From: Metallococcus carri
GTDB taxonomy: Bacteria; Actinomycetota; Actinomycetes; Actinomycetales; Dermatophilaceae
Direction of reading: 5' to 3'
Length of the DNA: 64,000 bases
Assembly (NCBI RefSeq): GCF_011440275.1
Contig: NZ_JAAOIV010000003.1
Span: 124,001-188,000, forward strand
The notes under the pieces: model-generated
Told to the model about the DNA's origin: nothing
Databases searched by the model: none
What the model saw: only the letters and a program-made list of their open reading frames with translations
In this document: one piece after another, positions 39,924-47,900 of the stretch
Layout of the letters: every line of letters starts with the position of its first letter
Position numbering within the stretch: the stretch's first letter is position 1
Program-made: the position numbers and the translations under genes

Positions 39924-40958
39924 ATGCCGACCCACCTCGCCTCGCCCGCCGAAGTCGCCGCCCGCGCGCAGCTCGATGAGCTGCCCGACCTCACCTGGTC
40001 GGCGCTGACCCGCGACGACCTGCCGGATGTCGCCGCGATGCTGGAGCGGGTCTACGAGCACGAGGACGCGGCAGAGCGGCAGTCCCTCACGGATCTGCAG
40101 GAGTACTTCGACTCCCCTCGCAGCCACCCCGAGCTGCACGACCTGGTCGGCCGCGACGGCAGCGGCGCGGTCGTCGCCCTCGCGCAGAGCCGGCCCAACG
40201 ACAGCGCCACCACCGAGCGGCGGGTGACGCTCATCGGGTCGGTGACTCCGAGCCGTCGCGGGCAGGGCCTCGGCCGGGCGATCATGCGCTGGGAGATCGA
40301 GCACGCGAAATCCTGGGACGCCCAGACCCGCCAGGACGGCTACGGCGAGCTGTCGCTGAGCGCGTATGCCGAGGAGGCGGCCACCGACCATCAGCGGCTC
40401 GCCGAGCGCTTCGGGCTGCCGGCGGTGCGCTGGTTCACCGAGATGTCGCGCCCGCTCCTCCCGGGTGAGTCCTATGACGTGCCGGCGGTCGACGGCGTCG
40501 ACATCGTCGGCTGGGACCCGGCGCGCTCGGAGCAGGTGCGGGTCGCCCACAACACCGCCTTCGCCGACCACTGGTCGACGCTGCCCATGGACGAGCAGCA
40601 GTGGAAGGAACACATCACTTCGCACGGCTTCCGGCCCGCCTGGTCACTGATCGCGCTCGACGGCGAGGAGGTCGTCGGCTACGCGCTCAACGCTGCGTGG
40701 GAGCAGGACTGGCAGGCCGGGCACCGGTCGGGTTACACCGATGGGCTCGGCGTGCTGCGTAGTCATCGCGGCCGCGGGCTCGCCTCGGCCCTGCTGCTGC
40801 GATCGATGCGGCTGTTCGCCGACGACGGCATGGACGCTGCCGAGCTCGGCGTCGACACCCAGAACCCCTCGGGCGCAATGGGCCTGTATGAACACCTCGG
40901 TTACCGCCCGACCAAGCGCACCGTCCTGCACCGCGCCACGCTGCCGGGACAGCGGTAG
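39924..40958 (+). CDS. Dual-domain GNAT acetyltransferase
   Basis: The protein has 344 residues with two GNAT folds. The acetyl-CoA loops are RRGQGLGRAIM (residues near 115) and HRGRGLASALLLRSM (near 290), followed by GVDTQNPSGAMGLYEHLGY in the second domain. The dual fold is shared with mycothiol synthase MshD, but no mycothiol genes are adjacent, so the substrate is not assigned. It starts at an ATG inside a GGTATGCC motif and has no clear ribosome site. It is convergent with the phosphoesterase. Confidence 0.82.
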   Translation: MPTHLASPAEVAARAQLDELPDLTWSALTRDDLPDVAAMLERVYEHEDAAERQSLTDLQEYFDSPRSHPELHDLVGRDGSGAVVALAQSRPNDSATTERRVTLIGSVTPSRRGQGLGRAIMRWEIEHAKSWDAQTRQDGYGELSLSAYAEEAATDHQRLAERFGLPAVRWFTEMSRPLLPGESYDVPAVDGVDIVGWDPARSEQVRVAHNTAFADHWSTLPMDEQQWKEHITSHGFRPAWSLIALDGEEVVGYALNAAWEQDWQAGHRSGYTDGLGVLRSHRGRGLASALLLRSMRLFADDGMDAAELGVDTQNPSGAMGLYEHLGYRPTKRTVLHRATLPGQR

Positions 40959-40968
40959 GCGCGGCGGT

Positions 40969-41003
40969 CCGGCATACCGCTGGCGCGCAGCGCGGTATGC
41001 CGG
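40969..41003. terminator. Convergent terminator built from GGTATGCC inverted repeat
   Basis: CCGGCATACCGC (40969-40980) pairs perfectly with GCGGTATGCCGG (40992-41003) over 12 bp around an 11-nt GC-rich loop. It is 10 nt after the GNAT stop and 2 nt before the phosphoesterase stop. Confidence 0.85.
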
Positions 41004-41005
41004 GG

Positions 41006-42730
41006 TCAGCCGCGCGGGCGGGCGAGCAACAGTTCGGTATTGCGGTCGCCGGCGGCACCCAGCTGGGAGGGATCGCCCTCGATGTCGTTGTAGGCCCACT
41101 CGCGATAGACCGAGGCGAGCCCCGCCTGGGAGCCGTCGCTGTAGGACGCCTGGTAGGGCGCGGCCGACTCGAGCAGCGTGGTGAACAGCGACACCGTGCC
41201 GTCGCGGTTGTCGCTGACTTCGATGATCCGCGCGTGGTGCGGGTAGTCGATGTGGGAGGCGGTGTTGATCTCCCAGAAGCTGCGCGCGGGGTCGGCGTGG
41301 CCGTGCGGGGTGATCTGGTTGCGGTGGGTGTGGCCGTTGACCCACGCGACGACATTGGGGAAGCGCTGCAGCATGGTGACGAGTTCGCTGCCGGAGTGGC
41401 GGGTGTCGAGCGGCAGCGCGGGGTCGAGCAGCAGGTTGTTCATCGACCCGCTGGTGTGGTGGCTGAAGAGCACGAAGAGTTCGTCGGTCGCGCTGGTGCG
41501 CACGGCAGCGCCGGACGCGTCGTAGTAGAGCGAGCTGCCCTGGGCCAGCCGGCGCTGGATCCATCGCCACTGCGCGTCGCCGATCGAGCCCTCGGTGAAG
41601 CCTGCGCGGTTGGTCGAGTCCATCGCGATGCCGGTGACGCCGGGCGCGATCGAAAAGGCGTAATAGCCGGTGTCGTCGGCAAGGTTCTGCTGGGTGAAGC
41701 CGTGCCCGACCGGGCCGGGACCCGTTGCGCCAGAACGGAAATGGGCCTGCACGAACTCCAGCGGGGTGAACGGCCGGCGACGGGAGTCCGGGGTGACGAT
41801 CCACTTGTTGGTGGCGCTCACGCTCAGGTTGAGGATGCTCCGGTCACCGGTCTGCAGCGCCGCGCGCAGGGCGGTGTTGGAGATCGGGTCGGCGAAGCCG
41901 GTGAACTTGATGTTGCCGGTGTACATCTGCGACAGCACCGGGAAGTTGGACGGCAGCGTGCCCTCGATCGAGTCGTCGTGGTTGCCGAAGACGCTGAACC
42001 ACGGCGTGTTCAGCCCCGGGCTGGTGTGCGTGGCGGTCGCGCGCGCGAAGAAGCCACCGACCTGGGGGAAGCCGGCCTTCTTGTAGTCGTCGACGACCGG
42101 CAACTCCGGGTTGTAGTAGTAGGTGTCACCGCCGGTCTGCACGCCCTCCCACGCCGTGGCGCCGGTGTTGGGGGTGATCGAGCCACCGCTCATCGCGGCG
42201 AGGAACCAGTCGAGCTCGATCTGCTCGTGGTTGTCGGTGTTGTCCCCGGTCGAGACGACGCAGTCGAAGCGCCGCCCGCCGAAGGGCCCACGCTGCACCT
42301 GGTTGACCCGGCGGACCAGCTGCGCCGCACCCTGGGTGCCGAGCGCCTCCTGCGGACGGAAGGCCGAGCCGGTGTAACCGTGCAGCCACTCGAAGCGCAC
42401 CGGGGACTGGGCGTCGACCATGTGCAGGTCGGTGAACTGCACGATGCTCGCCAGCGCGGTGCGGGTGTCGTCGCGGGTCGCCTGGGCAGGGCACAGTTCG
42501 GTGCGCACGACCAAGGGGTATGCCGGCCCGGCCGTCAGTCGCGAATAGCCGCTCGCCTTCACCGGGGTGGCCGCCTGCTGCAGCGTCGTCCCGGCGATCG
42601 GCGCGACCGTGCGCCGGGCGGTCGTCGTCGCGGCGCGGTCGAGGGCGGCGGCGCTGCCCCGGGCGAGGGTCGCCGAGCCGAGGCCCGCGACACCTCCGAG
42701 CAGCAGTGTGCGGCGGTTGATCCGGGTCAT
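41006..42730 (-). CDS. Tat-exported metallophosphoesterase
   Basis: The protein has 574 residues. A twin-arginine signal (RINRRTLLLGGVAGLGSATL) indicates export in the folded state. Metal-site motifs are FTDLHMVD, STGDNTDN, FGNHDD, FSHHTS and NGHTHRN, the calcineurin-like phosphoesterase pattern, and the overall form matches an actinobacterial extracellular metallophosphoesterase family (TIGR03767-like, from memory). An AGGGAG ribosome site precedes the ATG. The 140-nt gap to the upstream TetR gene has only a short CCGACCGGA/TCCGGTTG hairpin. Confidence 0.88.
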   Translation of the reverse strand: MTRINRRTLLLGGVAGLGSATLARGSAAALDRAATTTARRTVAPIAGTTLQQAATPVKASGYSRLTAGPAYPLVVRTELCPAQATRDDTRTALASIVQFTDLHMVDAQSPVRFEWLHGYTGSAFRPQEALGTQGAAQLVRRVNQVQRGPFGGRRFDCVVSTGDNTDNHEQIELDWFLAAMSGGSITPNTGATAWEGVQTGGDTYYYNPELPVVDDYKKAGFPQVGGFFARATATHTSPGLNTPWFSVFGNHDDSIEGTLPSNFPVLSQMYTGNIKFTGFADPISNTALRAALQTGDRSILNLSVSATNKWIVTPDSRRRPFTPLEFVQAHFRSGATGPGPVGHGFTQQNLADDTGYYAFSIAPGVTGIAMDSTNRAGFTEGSIGDAQWRWIQRRLAQGSSLYYDASGAAVRTSATDELFVLFSHHTSGSMNNLLLDPALPLDTRHSGSELVTMLQRFPNVVAWVNGHTHRNQITPHGHADPARSFWEINTASHIDYPHHARIIEVSDNRDGTVSLFTTLLESAAPYQASYSDGSQAGLASVYREWAYNDIEGDPSQLGAAGDRNTELLLARPRG

Positions 42731-42870
42731 GGGGGACTCCCTGTGCGAGATGCGGCTGACTCCGAGCAGGCTGATTCTGAGCAGGTGCGTCGTCCAGCGT
42801 GACGGACCGAGGCCGACCGGAGGCAACGTCCGGTTGACGCTCAGGTGAATGCCTGGGCGCCCCGCCATTG

Positions 42871-43458
42871 TCAGGCCGCGGACACCATCCGCAGGGCGAG
42901 ATCGGCGAAATGCACCGCCAACCGTTCGGGCGTCCAGTGCGCGTCCGGGCGGTACCACCGGCCGACGTCGACACTCATCCCGGAGATCGCGTTGGCGGTC
43001 ATGCCGACCTCGTCGACGACGAAAACACCTGCGGTGACACCGGATTCGATGGCCTCGCGCAGCAACTCCTGGATGCGGTGACGGAGTGCGTCGATCTGCT
43101 CGCGGTGTGGCGCGTTCAGCGCGGCCAGTTCGTAGTTGACGACCCGGGCCACCGAGTTGTCGCGGGCGTGCATGAGCACCAACTGGTGGACCATCCGGTG
43201 CAATTGCTGTCGAGGATCGTCCGGGTGGTCGGCCTTGGCCTCCTCCAGCAGCCGGACGATCTGCTCGTGGCCCGCCAGGGACAGCTCGAAGAGCATGTCC
43301 TCCTTGGAGCGGTGGTGGACATAGACGCCGCCGGGGCTGAGGCCCGCCGCCGAGGCGATGTCGCGCGTGCTCGTGCCGTGAAAACCCTTGTCGGCAAAGG
43401 ACTTTTGCGCAGCCTCCAGGAGGCGTTGCCGCGCCGGCAGCATGTCGTCGGTGGACAT
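42871..43458 (-). CDS. TetR family regulator, divergent from fabG-maoC
   Basis: The protein has 195 residues. The helix-turn-helix reads KGFHGTSTRDIASAAGLSPG then GVYVHHRSKEDMLFEL, typical of the branch that senses acyl-CoA thioesters. An ACGGAGGT ribosome site precedes the ATG. Divergent from the fabG-maoC pair across 177 nt that contain a palindromic operator candidate; repression of those genes is the simplest reading (inference). Confidence 0.88.
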   Translation of the reverse strand: MSTDDMLPARQRLLEAAQKSFADKGFHGTSTRDIASAAGLSPGGVYVHHRSKEDMLFELSLAGHEQIVRLLEEAKADHPDDPRQQLHRMVHQLVLMHARDNSVARVVNYELAALNAPHREQIDALRHRIQELLREAIESGVTAGVFVVDEVGMTANAISGMSVDVGRWYRPDAHWTPERLAVHFADLALRMVSAA

Positions 43459-43505
43459 CGGACCTCCGTTCGTCAGCGTTGACCGTACCGTGCCGGCGTG
43501 TCACG

Positions 43506-43521
43506 CTGAGCGATCGCTTAG
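43506..43521. promoter_or_regulatory. TetR operator candidate CTGAGCGATCGCTTAG
   Basis: A 16-bp near-perfect palindrome (one mismatch between arms) centred between the divergent tetR and fabG genes. Its size and symmetry fit TetR-family operators that bind two overlapping half-sites. Confidence 0.55.
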
Positions 43522-43635
43522 TTTGGGCATCAGCAGACGACGGAGCCGGCGTGCGGCGCCTGCGGGTGATCCCACCCGGGCCCCACGCGGTGGTCGATAG
43601 CCTGCGACCCGGCATACAACGACGAAGGAGTCATC

Positions 43636-44400
43636 GTGACCGAAGCAACCCAGCAGCGCACTGCGATCGTGACCGGAGCCGCCCGCGGCATCGGCGCGGC
43701 GGTGGCGCAGCGACTCGCGAAGGACGGCATGAAGGTTGCCGTCATCGACCTCGACGAGAGCGCCTGCCAGCAGGTTGTCGACCAGATCAAGAGCGACGGT
43801 GGTGAGGCGCTGGCCGTGGGCTGCGATGTGTCCGACGAGGAGGCTGTCAACGCCGCGGTCGAGCGGGTGGCGAGCGAGCTAGGCGCGCCGACCGTGCTGG
43901 TCAACAACGCGGGCGTGTTGCGCGACAACCTCATCTTCAAGATGAGCGCGGACGACTGGGACACGGTGATGAACGTGCACCTGCGCGGCTCCTTCCTGAT
44001 GACTCGCGCCGCGCAGAAGCACATGACGGAGGCGAAGTTCGGCCGCATCGTCAACCTGTCCTCCACCTCCGCGCTCGGCAACCGCGGCCAGGTCAACTAC
44101 GCCGCCGCCAAGGCCGGCATGCAGGGCTTCACCAAGACCCTCGCGATCGAGCTCGGCAAGTTCGGCGTCACTGCCAACGCCATCGCCCCGGGATTCATCG
44201 TCACCGACATGACCAAGGCGACCGCCGACCGGGTCGGGATGGACTACGAGGAGTTCAAGAAGGCTGCCGCCTCGCAGATCCCGGTCGCCCGCGTGGGCTA
44301 CCCCGAGGACATCGCCGCCGCCGCGTCCTTCTTCTGCCGCGAGGAGAACGGTTACGTCAGCGGTCAGGTGCTGTATGTCGCCGGCGGGCCACGGGACTGA
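43636..44400 (+). CDS. fabG: 3-oxoacyl-ACP/CoA reductase
   Basis: The protein has 254 residues, classical SDR: IVTGAARGIGAAVAQRLAKD, VNNAGVLRDN, NLSSTSALGNRG with the catalytic Ser and YAAAKAG with Tyr and Lys, and the FabG-type PGFIVTDMT. A GAAGGAG ribosome site lies before the GTG start. It is followed 3 nt later by a MaoC-type dehydratase, forming a reductase-dehydratase pair as in fatty-acid elongation or reverse beta-oxidation. Confidence 0.9.
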   Translation: MTEATQQRTAIVTGAARGIGAAVAQRLAKDGMKVAVIDLDESACQQVVDQIKSDGGEALAVGCDVSDEEAVNAAVERVASELGAPTVLVNNAGVLRDNLIFKMSADDWDTVMNVHLRGSFLMTRAAQKHMTEAKFGRIVNLSSTSALGNRGQVNYAAAKAGMQGFTKTLAIELGKFGVTANAIAPGFIVTDMTKATADRVGMDYEEFKKAAASQIPVARVGYPEDIAAAASFFCREENGYVSGQVLYVAGGPRD

Positions 44401-44403
44401 ATC

Positions 44404-44856
44404 ATGAAGGTTTTCAACGGGATTGACGAGATCCAGGCCGCCGTCGGCGAGCACCTCGGCTACTCCTCGTGGCACGAGATCACCCAGGAGCAGGTGGACA
44501 CCTTCGCCGACGCCACCGGTGACCACCAGTGGATCCACGTCGACGTCGACAAGGCCAAGGCCGGCCCGTTCGGCGGGACCATTGCCCACGGCTACCTGAC
44601 CCTGTCGATGGTGCCGATGCTGGTGTGGGAGATCTACAAAGTCGAGGGCATCTCGATGGGCATCAACTACGGCTCCAACAAGGTGCGCTTCCCCGCGCCG
44701 GTGCCGGTGGGGTCGAAGGTGCGCGCCGGCGTCGAGGTCGGCTCGGTCGAGTCCGGGCCCAAGGGTGCTCAGTGCACGATGAAGGTCACCGTGGAGATCG
44801 AAGGATCCGACCGCCCCGCGCTGGTCGCCGAGACCATCACGCTCATCGTCCCGTAG
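44404..44856 (+). CDS. MaoC-like dehydratase
   Basis: A 150-residue single hot-dog enzyme of the Rv0130/HtdZ type: FADATGDHQWIHVDVDKAKA contains the Asp and His of the hydratase motif, then GTIAHGYLTLSMVPML. It would act on the product of the adjacent FabG. The start is the ATG 3 nt after the fabG stop. Confidence 0.87.
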   Translation: MKVFNGIDEIQAAVGEHLGYSSWHEITQEQVDTFADATGDHQWIHVDVDKAKAGPFGGTIAHGYLTLSMVPMLVWEIYKVEGISMGINYGSNKVRFPAPVPVGSKVRAGVEVGSVESGPKGAQCTMKVTVEIEGSDRPALVAETITLIVP

Positions 44857-44874
44857 TCGGGGCGACAAGCGAGA

Positions 44875-44919
44875 GCCCGCGTCGAAAACCCCTGCCGGAC
44901 AGGCGATTTCGACGCGGGC
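44875..44919. terminator. Bidirectional terminator between maoC and the carboxylase
   Basis: GCCCGCGTCGAAA (44875-44887) and TTTCGACGCGGGC (44907-44919) form a perfect 13-bp stem with A and T runs next to the loop, between convergent stops at 44856 and 44941. Confidence 0.85.
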
Positions 44920-44940
44920 CTTCTTGCTGTGTGCTCCGAC

Positions 44941-47900
44941 TCAGCCGCCGAGGGCCTCGATGATGGCCGGGCGCAACTCCTCCGGAGCGATGACCCGATC
45001 GACCGAGCCCACCGTCACCGCACGGTGGATGCTGTGCACCCGGTCGAACTCCTGCGCCACCTCGGTCAGCTTCTCCGCTCGCACCGACGTGCGCAGCTCG
45101 GCCAGCCGCGCGGCCAGCCCCGCCCGCTGCGTGTCGTCGGCGGTGGCGAGCTGCTCCTCGACCTCCTTCACCCGCGGGTCGGCCGCCGTGCGGGCGTCGA
45201 CATCGCGGGAGAAGACGACCGCGGCCGCCGGTGCCCCACCGAGCACCGAGGCGAAGGAGCCCTCCACAGCCAGCACCGTCATCTGCGGGTTGAGCGCCTT
45301 GGAGAACACCACGAACGCCCCGCCGTGGTAGCGACTCACCACCACGAACACGATCGGGCCCTCGAAGTTGACGATCGCCCGGCCGATCTCCGCGCCATAC
45401 TCCAACTGCAGTTGGCGCATCGACTCCGGTGATCCGTCGAAGCCCGACAGATTCGCCAGCACCACGAGCGGGCGGTTGCCCGAGGCCGCGTTGATCGCGC
45501 GTGCCGCCTTCTTCGACGACCGCGGGAACAGCGTGCCGGCGGTGTAGGTGTCCGGGCCGTCGGTGGGCGGGAAGCCGCGCCGCGGCACCGCCTTGGACTC
45601 AATCCCCAACAGGCACACCGGGATTCCGCCGAGGTGGGCGTCCTGCACGACGGCCGTCTCGGCGTCCGCCATACCGGCCCAGCGCTCCAGGGTCGGGTGA
45701 TCCTGGTCGGCGACGGCGGCCATCAGCACGCGGATGTCGAAGGGCTTCTTGCGGTCCGGGTTGGTCGCCGGGCTGAAGATGTCACCCACGGTGGCGAAGT
45801 CGGACCCGTCGGCGACATGCGGGAAGCTCGACACATCGCGATCGACCGGGTCGCTGGTGCGAGCTCGGCGCGGGCCGGACTCCCCCGGGTGCACATAGGT
45901 GTGGTCGTAGTGCGCCATCAGCACGTCGCGGGCCCCGACGAGGTCGTTCGCCCAGTACTGCGCCTGACCGTTGGGCCCCATCACCCGGTCGTAACCGCCG
46001 ATGCCGAAGTTGTCCTCGGCCGAGACTCCACCAGAGAAGTCCAGCGACTGCTTGCCGGTCAGCACCATCGCACTGTCGGGCGTCATCACCAGGATTCCCT
46101 TGGTGTGCATGAGCATCGTGGCCTCGGCGTTCCAGTAGGGCTGGGCGCCCACGTTGATGCCGGCCACCACGATGTTGATCTCGCCACCGCCCTGGGTGAA
46201 CTCCACGATCCGCTTCAGCGCCCGCGCGACCCAGTCCATGTTCTCGGTGCCGGACTCCATCGAGATGCGCGCACCGGCCGAGACCGCGAACCACTCCACC
46301 GGCACCTGCATCCGCTCGGCCAGGTCGAGCGCGGCGATGATCCGGGTGCACTCAGCCTCACTGACCGCCCCGAGCGCCTTGAGCGGGTCACCGCACAGCA
46401 GCACCCGGGTCACGCCCTCGGGATAGCGCTGCGTCGGCGAGCTGATGACGCCGACGATGATGCCGGCCTTGTTGAGGCCCTTCGGCCGGTCGACCGGCAC
46501 CAGCACACCGGTGTCGTCGAGGTCGTATTCCGTTGCGGTGCCACCGGATCCGGCGATCATCGACTGGAGTTCGTAGGGGTAGACGCCACCGCGCCGACGG
46601 GCGCGGACCACCTTTTCGGCATACCCGTCGAGCGGCTTGAGACGATCGGTCGGCTGGTCCTCGACGGTGAAGGAGACCCCGGAGCCGGGCTGGTAACCGA
46701 AGCGGACCGAGACCGGCCGCTCGCCGCCACCGACCGCGATCCGGCCGTTGATCAGCAACTCCTCGATGCCCGCACCGGCGGTGAGGGGCGCGATCTTCGC
46801 CTGCAACTGCGTCAACTGGTCCAGGTCGGCCTCGACGGTTGGCCAGATGGTGATCCAGACGTGGTTCATGTCCAGCCGGGTGCCGGCCGCGCCGCGGGCA
46901 CTGCGGGCGCGCCGGATCGCCTCGAGGCAGTTGGCGATGGCGCGCTCGAGCTGCGGCAGCGCAGTGACCGTGCCGTCGTCGTCGCGGATCACCGAGAACT
47001 GCCGCACCTGTGCGAGCGCGACGAGCCGCTGGTCGGCGGCGTTGTCGTGCGCGGTGCACTGGTAGAGCAGCACGTCCTGAGGCGCTTCGAGCCGCACGAT
47101 GTCGAAATCGCGCAACCGCCACAGGTCGAGCCGGCGGCCGACCATCGGGTGCACGCCGCGCACGAGCACGTCCTCGACCAGCCCGTCGCCGGAGGGGCGG
47201 AAGGTGAAATAGCCGACCGGTCGATCGCCGCCGGGGAACACCGCCACCGTGATCCGCCGCGAGCCGCGCGCGAAGGGCAGCCGGCTCAGCCGCTGCGCGA
47301 GCGCAGCCGACGCATCGTCCACACTTTCCGGCTGGTCGGTCCAGGTGAGGTAGAGATCGACAGCCCGCGACTGGCCCTGATCGCCGCCGGCGCTCAGGTC
47401 GGTCACCAGGTCGACCAGCGCAGATCCCGCGTCGAGCTCATCGACCGCGCCGACCGTGCTCACCAGATGCGCCGGCCGATCGTCGAGGACATAGTCGGCT
47501 GTCGCGTATGCCCGCCGATCCCGTTGCGATTCAACGAGATCAGTGAGTTCGTGGTCGCGATAGTGCCGCTTGATCAGCACCGCGAGCATGGGTTCACGAT
47601 CCGGTATGCCGCCCGCCAGTCGCCGACCGAGGAAGCTCACGATCTGCTCCGGGATCTGGGCCAGCGCATCGGTGCGGGCGGACCGCTCCGGACCGTCGGG
47701 CAGCGCCGCGATCGACGCGAGCTCGTCGGGGACACCACCCAGCACGGCGAGTCGCTCGCCGTCGACCGCGGGTTGGTCGAACCAGCGGAAGCGCACGCTG
47801 CGCGCGAGGTCACCGAGGGCCGGGAAGCGCAGCTGGGTGGCGAGCAGCACCCGGTCGAGCACCTCGTGGGCGCGGGCATCCAGCGGCGTTTCGGGCGCGG

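Noticed and set aside
42731-42870. Small gene between the phosphoesterase and TetR
   Set aside because: Only 140 nt; no start with a ribosome site and no recognisable peptide.
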